Assembly (NCBI GenBank): GCA_964036045.1
Contig: OZ038379.1
Span: 22,972,152-23,036,151 of the forward strand
Direction: 5' to 3'
Source of the DNA: Eutreptiella sp. 'Long Island Sound 2002'
Taxonomy: Eukaryota > Euglenozoa > Euglenophyceae > Eutreptiales > Eutreptiaceae
DNA: 64,000 bases
The position numbers and the translations under genes were made by a program. Numbering within the stretch: the first letter of the stretch is position 1; each line of letters opens with the position of its first letter. This document shows, piece after piece, positions 9,426 through 19,600 of the stretch. A model generated the notes under the pieces. It saw only the letters and a program-made list of their open reading frames with translations. It was not told where the DNA came from and made no database searches.

Positions 9426-12400
9426 TCAGATCTTGTCTCGAATGGATTCTGCCACGATTGGAGCTTCTTCTTGTGCTTGTAAGTCTTCCTTGGTGACACA
9501 TTCTTTGATCAGCGAGAGCTCACGGTCAATCTCAGGGTGCTTCTTCAGGAACTTGATGAAAGTGTCCGTATACCCATGGATAAAACTTGAAGCTGGCTCC
9601 CATTTGTCTTCTTCTGGACCGAATCCTTTCCATCTGCACAGAAAGTACCACTTGTTCCGAGCATTTTTCTTGTAATCAAGGATCTTCTCCAACTCAAAAC
9701 TGCTGGTGACCATCTTCCTGTCGCTCAGGTACTTCGAAGTCCAATAGAGAGGCTTGAACCTTCCTTTGGGGCAGGGTACTTCGGCCTTCAAACGGTCTCG
9801 GTGTACTTCTTGATGCCTGCCTGGCTCAATTTCAATGTTGAATGTAGTCTCACTTAGTTGGCTCTTGACTTGGAATGGGCCATCCCACAAAGGTAACAAT
9901 TTGTTGTCGTCCTTCAGGGTCTCGTCTGACTTACGAAGCCAAACTTGCTGGCCTTTCTCGAAGGGTTTTCCTTGCGTTCTCGACTTTTTTTTGAAATTCA
10001 ACCAATCTGCTTGACTCTCCACTTTGGCTTGGATCCACTTGGACTCTAAATCCTTGATCCTCTCAAACCATTGCGAGGCGTCGTAGCACTGCCTTGGATG
10101 ATACATCACTGGTCCTGGACCCATCTTCTCACGACCAAAAACAAGTTCATTCGGACTTAATCCAGTGTAATTCTTGGTACGATGGTATCTCCTCAAGACA
10201 CAGTAAATTGTCTCAAACCAATTGTAGTCTTTTTCAGTTGCCAGGAATTTTCTCAGAATGTTGATAAGAATTCTTCCAGCGCATTCAGCAGGGAGAGCTC
10301 GATGGTCTTAGACTCGGGCACGAAGATGATGAACTCCCAATAGAGCACACATGTTCTCCCACCAAGTCCCAATGAACTCCTTCCCACTGTCCGTCAGAAT
10401 TTCACTGGGAACATCCCAGTTACTCATCCACTGACTTGCAGTCCACTTGGCAGCCATTTCAGAGGTGAGATGCTTCGTGTTGCAAGGGAGGACCTGGATG
10501 TAGCCACTGTGGCGGTCTTGAATTAACAAAACCCCATCGATAGGCTTCCTCGTGTAGAGACATTCCTCTTGGATTTGTCCCAACTCGAAGACATCCGCCG
10601 TCACCTTGTCGAACGACCTCTCAGGAATTGGTAATCCCTTCAGTCGTCCTTCTGCCTTTTGATTCTTGGGGATGGTCGCCTGACATTGCTTGCATCCTTT
10701 GGCAACTCGTTCACAGGCACTCTTGAGGTCCCGTGTGTACACTCTGTGTCGTAGCTCCTGCTCCAGAACACGAGAATGTGTGTGGGCTGTCTCATTCCGA
10801 TGCAAATGTTTGACATGTTGGTCAATCAGACAATCAGGAACACAAATCCGTCCTTGCCAAAATAATTTGTCGCCTTGGATTTTGAAATCAGACGCCTCTT
10901 CGGAGTCGTAAGGCTTGTCCCCTTTCAACTTGTGGTATACAGACCCAAAGAACCTGTCCTCCTTGTACGTCTTCGTCCAATCCACATAGAGGAAGGAAGT
11001 TTCCTTGTCCTTTTGTTGTGGAGGGAGCGTGGATTTTGCCTTGGATCTTGTCACTGGAAACACATTCAGGAGCGGCAGCGCCGACTCAGAGTCAGAGTTA
11101 ACTCCTGCAGTCTGATCTGCCTTGGTAATCTCCTTGCATCTGACCAATTCAACCTTCATCCGATTCTTAATCGAACATTGAAGACAATGTTTTCTGATCA
11201 GTACTTGTTCCTCCTTATCAAACTCGATCACTTCAGCTTTATCCGTCGCTGTCCCATGAAAACTCACTTCAGAGTAAGCCTCTGAGGCTGGGTAGGCCCA
11301 GCGACTCAGGGCGTCCGCCACTGTGTTGTAGCGACCCGGAATGTAAGTCACATGGAGGTCAAATCTGCTGAGAGTTTCATGCCAACGGCCTCTCCTCCCA
11401 GCTGGTCCACCAGGGGTATCCACATGTTCTGTCCTCCAGCTCTCCAGTGACCTGTGGTCAGTCAGTACCTCAACGCGATGGCCCAAGATCCAACCTTCAT
11501 AACGCCGTAAGGCACAAAGGATTGCGTAGGCTTCTTGTTCCCTTGGACTCCATTTTCGCTGTCTTGTTGTAAGCTTGCGAGACCAGAAAGCCAGAGGATG
11601 ATGGTGACCTTCGTCATCGACTTGTTCGATCGTAGCACCAATGGAGTAACGACTGGCGTCTGTACGAATATAAAAAGGTCTTCCATCCAACCACGGAGTC
11701 TTTAATGTAACCACATTTGCCAGTGCTTCCTTGAGACCAGTAAAGGCCTGGTTACATTCTGGTGTCCACTTGAGCTTGACTTGAGATCCCTTCTTTCCTT
11801 CTATTTTGCCAACCTTGAGTAACTCTGTCAATGGACCAGAGAACTTGGTGTAGAGAGGAAGGAACTCGTGGTAATAATTGCAGCACCCTAAAAAGGCACG
11901 AAGCTGCGTGATGGTTTTAGGCCTTTCCAAGAGCTGCAGGGCAGCCATTTTCCCTGGGGCTGGTCTTCTTGTCCCATCTTCCAAGACAGAGCCACAAAAT
12001 TCCACACTCTGGAGGAACATTTTGCCCTTCTTGGGTCCACACACGAGCTTCTCTTGTCGAAGGACTTCGAGAACCTTTCGAACTTGTTCTTCGTGCAACT
12101 TCAGGCACTCATCAAAGTTTTTCCCCAACGGCGTGGCAATCAGAAGGTCGCCAATGTAGATGCTGCAGAATTCTTGTAAATCCAGAGACTTGTGCTTCTG
12201 AAATAAAATAGTCTCCATCATCTTCTGGAACATCGACGGCGCATTCTTCAGACCCATCGGCAGTACAGTCCACTGGACAGTGCCACAGGGCGTGCACATT
12301 GCCGTCAAATGCCTATCCTCCTTTCGAAGTGGCATTTGGTGAAAGCCATGGCGCAAATCCAACACAGTAAAGAGCTTACCTTTGGCTCTCGCGTCGATCT

Positions 12401-13778
12401 CCTTCTCAATCAAAGGAAGAGGATGCGCGTCAGGTACCGTGGCGGCATTCAGGGCTCTGTAATCCACCACTAGACGCCAAGCATCTATGCTGGATTGGTC
12501 AGCAGGTGGGGGTTTTGGCACAGTAAATGGTGCTGAACACCACTCAGAACTCATGCAGCCCTCCAACCAACCGAACTCATAGAGATTGCGCTCAATAATC
12601 TTTCGCAGGGCATCTGCTTTGGTGCCGTGTAGATAGAATGGACGTTGTTTGTGCACCTTTGAGCCTTGGATTATCTCAATCTTGGCCTCCCCATTTTCAC
12701 ATCGAATTGGGGGGTTTTTCCACAACTTCCCACTCAGCACGTCATCTTGATAATCTTCGAACACTGCGTCCCTTCTTGCAGATATCTTGTCTCCGTCGAC
12801 CTGATTCCCACATTTAATCACCGACATTATGTCCACCAATTTGCGAATTGTTGGTCGTGGTCTCATATTCTTGGCCACTTCATTCCAAACTTCTTCGTCG
12901 CATTGTTGGCGGACGAAGCTCACCTGAGCTCGCTCCTCCGTGGTATCCCACCAATGAAGGGGGTCCACGAATGTCTTGAAGGGATGGTCGGACGAATTCA
13001 GCTGCATTCCTGTCAATTCAGGCGAGATTCTTGGAGATTTGTCATCATTCTTGCTTGAAATCTTGACATTTTTGGCTTGATTCTTGTCTGATGGGGACGA
13101 ATTGTAATGGATGGAGGCGTTCTCTTGAGGGACGCCGATTGTCCTTCCCTCCTTCCGCGACGTTACGTCGGGATTCCGCTCTCGATCGTCTTCATCCACC
13201 TCAATTTCGTCGATTCTTGAGGAATTTGAGATGACCTCTTCTGTTACCATTTCACTGTCATCTTGCCAATAATCTCCCAGATTCCCGTCAACTAAGCACG
13301 CCAACGTGCTCCACGAACGCTGTGGCAAAGGCTTGCCATTGTCTTCACAATACAGCTTCACTCCCTTGTGAGGTAGCTCGACAATGTCGATTGAAATGTC
13401 CATAATGTCCTTGAACCAAGATTGTCTTGGCCAGTTGGGGACAATTAAAATCGCCTTTGCGCCGGATTGCTTCAGCTTCTGCACCACACGAGGAAAAACA
13501 TCGAAGGGCGGATTGATCCATAAAGGTTCAGACCAGTCCTCACTCCAGGCATCGTCGTAGAACTTCGGACATCTTTTATTTTTTTTGTTTGCAAAAGCAT
13601 CAACTTGCGGACGAAAATTGTGGTTCCTTTCGAAATAATCCACCAGAATGTCCCGCCATTTGTCGACTGCACGATAGCAAACTGACTTCCACTTCTTGAA
13701 GTTCAATGATTCCACCTTTCCTTCGTCGAATTCTTCTTGATTCCCTCTCCATTCCTGCCCATCTTGCTGAATATGCAG
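9426..13778 (-). pseudogene. pol: R1 pol: methylase-like domain, RT, RNase H, integrase, chromodomain
   Basis: One minus-strand frame read from the TAA at 13779 to TGA at 9426, broken by a second TAA at 10308-10310. The domains run in this order. First is a methylase-like block with FANKKNKRC and NPPF (about 13500-13610). The RT covers about 12640-11750. RNase H is marked by RTDAS near 11665, followed by TDHRS and the usual PGRYNTVADALSRW end. The integrase has an HHCC finger near 10800-10690 and core Asp residues at ADVF and TDSG. Its Glu (PAECAG) falls after the stop. A C-terminal chromodomain (9500-9700; WYFLCRWKGFG ... WEPASSF) directs integration to marked chromatin in chromoviruses. The RT active site reads YIGD rather than YIDD (Gly codon at 12150-12152), so polymerase activity should be lost. 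Confidence 0.9.
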
Positions 13779-14402
13779 TTAATTTTGCTCCTTGAATTGG
13801 TGGATACTCTTGGTATATGGGTGCAGATAATACAGGTCAGACGGGTCGCTGGTCGACGGATCTTGGAGGAAGCATGTCCTCTGTCCCATGGGCGACACAC
13901 GGTGAGCGTGAAGACAGCGTTGACCCAAGAATAAATCATACTTTATGCTGGCTTCATAGAATTTTCCAGCAAACCACTCCTCCGTGACCGTCTCTTCCAC
14001 GCTCCACACAGATTGTTTCACCAATCTGACCGCCAATTCTGCCTCCCTGTCGCCACCGTCAAGGCGATGTCCGCTGACTCCCTCCAGCTGGACAGGTGTC
14101 GAGGACATCTTCGCCTCGTCCTCCTGCAGAAAGCCCTTCCTCACCAGATTGACCTCTGAACCATTGTCAATCAGACATTTGGCACGTTTAACCTTACCAT
14201 CTGTCGTCCTGACCTGGATCCAGCAGACAAACTGGCGCTGCTTGCCTCGCCGGACAGCGCTCAGGACCCAGGCAGGGTAAAGGAGGCCGGAGGAGCGCGC
14301 TAGCCGGTTCCAGCAGCGTCCATCCACCGCCCCAACTAACCTGATGGGCTTTGATTCCTGCCACTCAACCCCAGTGTTGGGAATTGGGTCAAGTTGGCTT
14401 CC
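13779..14402 (-). pseudogene. R1 aspartic protease
   Basis: Minus-strand frame continuing from the UAG at 14403-14405 to a TAA at 13779-13781. The retropepsin motif is CLIDNGSEVNLV (Asp-Asn-Gly-Ser in place of the common DTGA), and DLFLGQ is a plausible flap-distal segment. The protease would mature the gag-pol polyprotein. No methionine occurs between the UAG and the active site, so translation must come from upstream. The TAA that separates it from the rest of pol is in the same frame and looks like a nonsense mutation. Confidence 0.8.
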
Positions 14403-14405
14403 CTA
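14403..14405 (-). other. In-frame UAG at the R1 gag-pol junction
   Basis: The gag frame, followed across the D2 target duplication, reaches TAG here (next codons GGA AGC). It stays open for about 207 codons into protease. R2 (42585-42587) and R3 (33090-33092) have UAG at the same boundary, which suggests programmed readthrough. Confidence 0.7.
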
Positions 14406-14678
14406 TTGCCATTCTTCCTCGACGTTTGGCTGCACGTCCTGTACTTGTCCTTCGTCAACCCATTCTTCTCCTGCTTCGATGGCATTGACTCCTTTTCCAC
14501 GTCCACGACCACCAAATGATTTTCCACCACCACCTTTCTTACCTCCTTGACCTTTGTTGTTGGAGGTGTTGGAATCGGGGTTGGATTCGTTGGATCTGCC
14601 CTTGCCTCGACCTCCAGTATCCTTGTTGTTGCCGAAGGTCTTGTTCGCTGGCGTCTCTGTGTACAGGGGGTTGCCATT
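14406..14678 (-). pseudogene. gag: R1 gag, C-terminal basic tail (distal to D2)
   Basis: Gly/Lys/Asn-rich tail (GGKKGGGGKSFGGRGRGKG) continuing the gag frame exactly, once D2 and one copy of its ATT duplication are discounted. The distance from the AAT codon at 14676-14678 to the TAG at 14403 is a multiple of three. A basic Gly-rich tail of this kind would bind RNA. Confidence 0.75.
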
Positions 14679-14700
14679 TGATTCGGGCCCTGCGACGTAA

Positions 14701-15048
14701 AGACGTCAGGATGGCGTCAGGATGGCGTCAGGATAGCGTCATGATGGCGTCAGGATGGCGTCAGGATGGCGTCAGGATGGCGTCAGGATGGCGTCAGGAT
14801 GGCGTCAGGATGCGTCAGGATGGCCGTCAGGATGCCGTCAGGATGATGGGTAGTTTGGCGTCAGGATGGCGTCAGGTTGCGTCAGGATGCGTCAGGATGG
14901 CGTCAGGAAAACACCAAAATAGCGTCAGGATGGCGTCAGGGAGCGTCAGGCTGGCGTCAGGATGGCGTCAGGGTGGCGTCAGGATATTATGGTGGCGTCA
15001 GGATGGCGTCAGGATAGCGTCAGGATAGCGTCAGGATAGCGTCAGGAT
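14701..15048 (+). repeat. D2 left subterminal minisatellite, GCGTCAGGATG-type unit
   Basis: About 30 copies of an 11-12-bp unit (GTCAGGATGGC with variants) starting just inside the left inverted repeat. The core CAGGAT is shared with the 10-bp unit of D1. Confidence 0.93.
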
Positions 15049-15600
15049 GGCGCAACCACCACCTGATGGCATCTCAGGGTGTCAATCAGGCCTCCGGGGT
15101 TGATACTTACCAGAAATAGATTACACATAAAAGACAAAATGTTGTACAGGGTACAAACCTAATGAGATATTTTAAACATCTTTTAGAAGGCTTTATGGCA
15201 GGAAATGCCGAAAATTGTTTTTTGAACAGAAAAATATCTTTCCTTTGTGAGATAAAGGTGGTTGAAGTGAATAGCGGGCAGCGGGCATGACGGCAGCGAA
15301 TCCCGAAAAGAAGAAAATGGTTCACAAGAAAATTGTTCACAGGTGTGCAATTTACAACTTTTCACAGATTATGTCCCTGCCATTTATACACAACGCCCAT
15401 CATTGCTACAGTCAGGAACTTCATGAAGGAGGAAGAGTGAAGAAGTCGAAAAAGTGGGAAGAAGTTCATTCAGGTCAAGCATGAGGTCACAATTTACCCG
15501 TAATCAGATTGTCCTGCGTTAGTCCAGGAGCGAATCATATCTATTGGTGTACACCGGAGCTCTCGGAAACCTCGTTCACTCCTGCCGTATTGTTGTGCGA
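15049..15600 (+). other. D2 5' region, no gene recognised
   Basis: AT-richer sequence between the left array and the first coiled-coil exon of the accessory gene. ACAG at 15605-15608 could be a splice acceptor, so an upstream exon may lie here. Confidence 0.4.
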
Positions 15601-15608
15601 CGTTACAG

Positions 15609-17259
15609 GCCCAACTGACGGAGGAGGAGCAGTACCGTCGAAGGATCGAAGCGGAGCGTGACAGGGAAAAGGCAATGAGACAAGCCGCAGAATGTCAAGC
15701 CTCAATCTGGCAGGAAACTGGAAAAAAGATGCGACGTGACTTAGAACGTTTGCTGACGCAAGAAGAGCAAAGGAGGCGCGACGTCGAAATGGATAAGGCA
15801 CACAACCAACGTCGAGCTGCTGAGGTGGATATGACTGAAGTGCAGTTGAGGCGCGAAGCGGAGCAAAAGCTATCCAAGGTATTGATGAGCGCGCTGTTTG
15901 TGTGTCGTTTGTGAGTCAGCGCTGTCTGTGTGTCATTTCTGTGTCTTTTGGGTGTCAGCGCGCTGTCTGTGTGTTCGTTTTGTGTCAGCGCGCAACAGCG
16001 CATGTGCGAGCAGCTTACCAGGGTGGTAGACATAGTTGCTGGGCTTCCGCCTTTCCAAGCAGCTTTTGAGAAGGCTCCCGTTTCAGAACGCTTGGTCATC
16101 GTGATGGCTTTAGGACCATATGCCCAGGTCCAGTCAGATACAAGTGGCCACGTTCGTGCACAGTTTTCGAAATTTGCTGCTGCCAATTCTGCGGATCTGC
16201 TTCGTCTCTCTCTGCGCTGTCCACTGCCTGGATTGATGCTTCAGGCAGCACAACTGGCTAAGACTCAAATTGGGGAGTTCATCCTCAACTGTCATCAGGC
16301 TGGTCAGAAATGGGACTGTGTTTGTCTGGTGGACGAAAATTTTGATGTTGGGGCAAGCCATATGAGCGTTTTTGACGAGGTGCCCGAAAACAGTGTCTTC
16401 ATTACGCAGCCTCACCTCCGTAAAGATCAGACAAGGCCCACCAACGCTTTGCCCAGCATGTTGGTGTTCCCCACAAAACATATTAACATCTTGGAGAACT
16501 GGCGCAGAGCCTTTCTTGCGAACATGATGCTATTCACAGTACAGTCCTCTAGCAACGAGGCGACCGACAGCTTTGCTTCAGTGCTGTCAAATACATGCGC
16601 CGAAATGGGGATTCAGGTGCACTCAGTGTGCAAAGATCTCTCCTCTCCCAAGGATTCCGACGCTCTGTTTGTGTTCTCTGTGTGTCAGCGCTCTGTCTGT
16701 GTGTTCTCTGTGTGTCAGCGCGCTGTCTGTGTGTCAGCGCGCCGTCTCTGTGTGTCATTTGGGTGTCAGAGTGCTGTCTGTGTGTTCGTTGTGTCAGGGT
16801 CACAGTATTTGCGCAGCTTGTGATGCTTTGATTGAACTGGAGCAATGGGAAACCCCGCTTGAAGGCGGAGGTATTCGCATTAATGGCCCGGCAAGGAGGT
16901 GCCCCGTGGATAGAGCGGTGTTGGAGACACCTTCTCAATGCAACCGCATCATGTTAGATGTTTTGCAGCATTGGTTGCGGGGAGGTAGCAATGCCGGTCA
17001 GCAGGCATCTTCACAGGACAATGAAGCCTCAAGTTCATCAAATGTAAATGGCATTTCGCGGAGCACTGCCGCCATTTGCACCCGCATGGGTCATCGTCCA
17101 ACGAATCGTTGGGTTGATGGAATGATTTTGCATTGCAAATTCACGAATGGATGGTGGGTGGGCACAGTGAAGAAAGAAGGAAATGGATGGTTCGTTTACT
17201 TTGCCGATGGCTATGCATATAGCCGCAGTGTGATCAAAGATTACCATCAGGCACACTAA
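15609..17259 (+). CDS. Harbinger accessory protein (RING and Tudor-like), D2, multi-exon
   Basis: Model pieced together by eye. Exon A (15609-15878) encodes a charged coiled coil (EEEQYRRRIEAERDREK). A GT...AG intron at 15879-15998 joins it in phase 0 to exon B (from 15999), about 220 residues with no domain I recognise. A RING-like cluster follows (CTQC near 16625, GHSICAAC near 16798, CPVD near 16900). It is split by a second repeat-rich stretch (about 16665-16797) whose splice sites I could not fix. The C-terminus has a Tudor/Agenet-like segment (FTNGWWVGTV ... VYFADGYAYSRS) and ends at TAA 17257-17259, at the same point relative to that segment as the D1 protein. It lacks the visible SANT/Myb-like N-terminus of D1. 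It probably partners the transposase. Confidence 0.6.
15879..15998 (+). other. D2 accessory gene intron 1, built of GTGTCAGCGC repeats
   Basis: 120-bp intron from GTATTG to CAACAG, phase 0, so the coding frame is kept. It consists largely of a repeat of the GTGTCAGCGCGCTGTCTGTG type. The same repeat fills 16665-16797 inside the RING region of the gene. Confidence 0.7.
16665..16797 (+). repeat. GTGTCAGCGC(G/T)CTGTCTGTG repeat inside the RING region
   Basis: Five or so imperfect copies of the repeat seen in intron 1, ending TGTCAG immediately before the GGTCAC that encodes the RING GH. It stays open in the RING frame and would insert about 40 Cys/Val/Ser-rich residues if unspliced. An intron is the simpler reading. 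Confidence 0.65.
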
Positions 17260-17495
17260 TTGCGGTTTTGGATTGCTTATGCTTTGTCATTTGTACACCG
17301 GGCGTTGTTGTGCCTGCTGTTCATTTAACATATACTTTTTTATTTGCTCTGCATTGAATGGCAGCGCTTGATGGCTGTTTTCTTTACACCCATCCGAGTC
17401 TAATGTGTTTGAATTGGTTTGTTTGTGCTACGTTGCTGTGCATTACCGCTTGAGGAGGACACTCAAACGTTGCGATTTTCTTTTTGTTTACAGCC
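17260..17495 (+). other. D2 intergenic spacer
   Basis: T-rich spacer between the accessory stop and the transposase start. The final TTTGTTTACAG resembles a splice acceptor. Confidence 0.4.
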
Positions 17496-18650
17496 ATGGT
17501 GAATCATAATTTCACTGGGTATTGCATCTATTTTCTGACTTTTTTCATGGACTCATCGCCGTTTACATGGGCCGAGTTGGTTATTGTGATCACCCTTTTA
17601 CGTGATGGAGAATCGCAAGGAATGTATGTACCTGCTTCACGAACGATGCTTGTTGAAGCGGTTTACCAAAAAAAAAAGGATGTCAATTATTTTTGTATGT
17701 GCTGTTTTTCAGGGTGTCCAAAAAGTTGGGAATCACACGCAAAGCCGTCCGCAAAGCCCCAGATTCGGTCTGCGCAAAAATCATGGAGTGGAACCCATTC
17801 GCCATACCTTTTGCACGGCGCTGGGATTATGTAGAATTCGAGCACCCGATTATGCGCTACATCTCCGCCATCGTGGACTCGACGCATGTGTACATTGCGA
17901 AGCCACAAGATCCTGCTCTCCGCCGCGTGCTATGGTTTAACAAGGGTGATAAGTAGGGGCATGTCATTGTTTTCAATGTGTTCATCAATTGGGCGTCGGA
18001 GGTTATTGCTTGTTCTTGGTGGTATCCACCAAAAGCTTATGACGCTGACATGACACGAGACATGGACGCTGCATTGCCATGGGTATGGAACGGACCTAGG
18101 CCGGATATGCGGCTTGGCGATTTGCATTATCGTACTTGTCTAAACATGATAACGCGACTAGCACGACCTGCAGCAGAACCGCGTCCAAGGTTGCTTGGTG
18201 GTGCTGGGAGAGGGCAACATGGGCTTGGCCGTGGTGCAGCTGCCGCTGCTATGGGGCGTGGAAGGGGCCGTATGGTTCCGCAACCAGGTCGGCACGGACA
18301 ACAAGTTGCAATGAATGCCTACAACCGGTTCTACAACCGAACAATTTCCCAGGTATTCGTTTCATTCGTCATGTTGTTAGCCTGGCCGGGGATGAGTGTA
18401 TTTATCTTGTTCGTGGATATTCATTCTTGTTTCCCAGAAACGTATCATCGTTGAGAATTGCTTCTCCAACATCAAGAAATTCGGGTTTTTTCAGCGGCAG
18501 AAGCGCCGTGGAGGCCTGTATGACAACGACACGGTGGCGAAGCTCTTCATATTTGCATGTGCACTTCACAATGCCGAGCAGCAAATCGACATGATTGCCC
18601 GGTGCCGGCCGTTCGGGGAGAAAACATGTTTTTGCGGAATGGCACCGTAA
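17496..18650 (+). pseudogene. PIF/Harbinger transposase, D2 (three exons, in-frame TAG)
   Basis: The ATG at 17496 follows a TTTACAG, so an upstream exon is possible. Exon 1 ends at 17623. A GTATGT...TTTCAG intron (17624-17712) joins it to exon 2, which gives continuity with the D1 protein around the helix-turn-helix. Exon 2 contains the first Asp (IVDSTHVYI) and the second (GDLHY), then a Gly/Arg/Ala-rich stretch unlike D1. A second intron (18353-18437, GTATTC...CCCAG, phase 0) precedes exon 3 with the Glu (VENCFSNIKK), ending TAA at 18650. A TAG at 17954-17956 interrupts the core between the two Asp residues, at a position where D1 has Arg. This copy is therefore predicted inactive unless the stop is suppressed. 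Confidence 0.85.
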
Positions 18651-18840
18651 GGAAGGTGCAAAGATAAGAAATGTCCATTTTTGCTAACAATGATCGTTTG
18701 CAATTTACTCTAAAGATTCTGTTTGAGGATTTGAAGTGTTTTGGTTGCATGCTACATTGCCATATTGGGTAAGGGTAGGTGCAATGGTGCGCAAAACTGT
18801 TTTTTTTTTTGTTGAAATGGATAATTTTTGCAAAAACTGT

Positions 18841-18862
18841 AGGTAGGGTTAGGGTGAGGGTG
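18841..18862 (+). repeat. Telomere-like motif in D2
   Basis: AGGTAGGGTTAGGGTGAGGG lies just inside the right subterminal array. The longer TTAGGG run of D1 holds the same position. Confidence 0.6.
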
Positions 18863-18907
18863 GCACCCAGGTACTCCAACTGGGCTTGGAGCTTCAAGGG
18901 CGGCACG

Positions 18908-19578
18908 GTGCGTCAGGAGCGCGTCAGGATGCGTCAGGATGTGTCAGGATGACGTCAGGATTGCGTCAGGATGGCGTCAGGATGGCGTCAGCATGACGTC
19001 AAGAATGTATCACGGAAGGCGTCAGGTTGCGTCAGGATGCGTCAGGATGGCGTCAGGGTGACATCAGGAAAATGTCAAGACAGCGTCAGGATGTCGTCAG
19101 GATGGCATCAGGATGGCGTCAGGGAACGTCAGGATAGTCCAATGGCGTCAGGAATGCGTCAGGATGCGTCAGGATGGCGTCAGGATGGCGTCAGGATGGC
19201 GTCAGGATGCGTCAGGATGGCGTCAGGCAAGCGTCACATGTGTGTCAGGGTAGAGGTGTAGGCGTCAGGAGCGCGTCAGGATGCGTCAGGATGCGTCAAG
19301 AAGGCGTCAGGGTGGCGTCAGGAAGGCGTCAGGGAACGTCAGGATAGTCCAATGGCGTCAGGAATGCGTCAGGATGCGTCAGGATGGCGTCAGGATGGCG
19401 TCAGGATGGCGTCAGGATGCGTCAGGATGGCGTCAGGCAAGCGTCACATGTGTGTCAGGGTAGAGGTGTAGGCGTCAGGAGCGCGTCAGGATGCGTCAGG
19501 ATGCGTCAAGAAGGCGTCAGGGTGGCGTCAGGAAGGCGTCAGGATAATTTAGCGTCAGGTTGGCGTCAGGATGACGTC
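18908..19578 (+). repeat. D2 right subterminal minisatellite with internal duplication
   Basis: About 60 units of the GCGTCAGGATG type, in the same orientation as the left array. A block of about 240 bp is itself duplicated: 19109-19290 and 19327-19530 share long identical stretches including GTCACATGTGTGTCAGGGTA. This shows array growth by segmental duplication. Confidence 0.9.
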
Positions 19579-19600
19579 AAACGACGCGGGGCCCGAATCA

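Larger units (their letters stand above)
14679..19600 (+). mobile_element. D2: PIF/Harbinger DNA transposon inserted in R1 gag
   Basis: The left end reads TGATTCGGGCCCTGCGACG, and the right end is its near-perfect inverse, ending GGGGCCCGAATCA at 19600. The 3-bp target duplication is ATT (14676-14678 and 19601-19603), a length typical of PIF/Harbinger. Genes are co-oriented: accessory RING/Tudor-like gene, then transposase. Same-orientation arrays of an 11-bp GCGTCAGGATG-type unit lie inside each end. The R1 gag frame is restored exactly on the two sides, which fixes the borders. The transposase has an in-frame TAG, so this copy probably cannot move by itself. Confidence 0.88.

Noticed and set aside
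19598-19600. TGA as the natural end of R1 gag
   Set aside because: The stop is contributed by the D2 terminal repeat. The gag frame resumes on the other side of D2.
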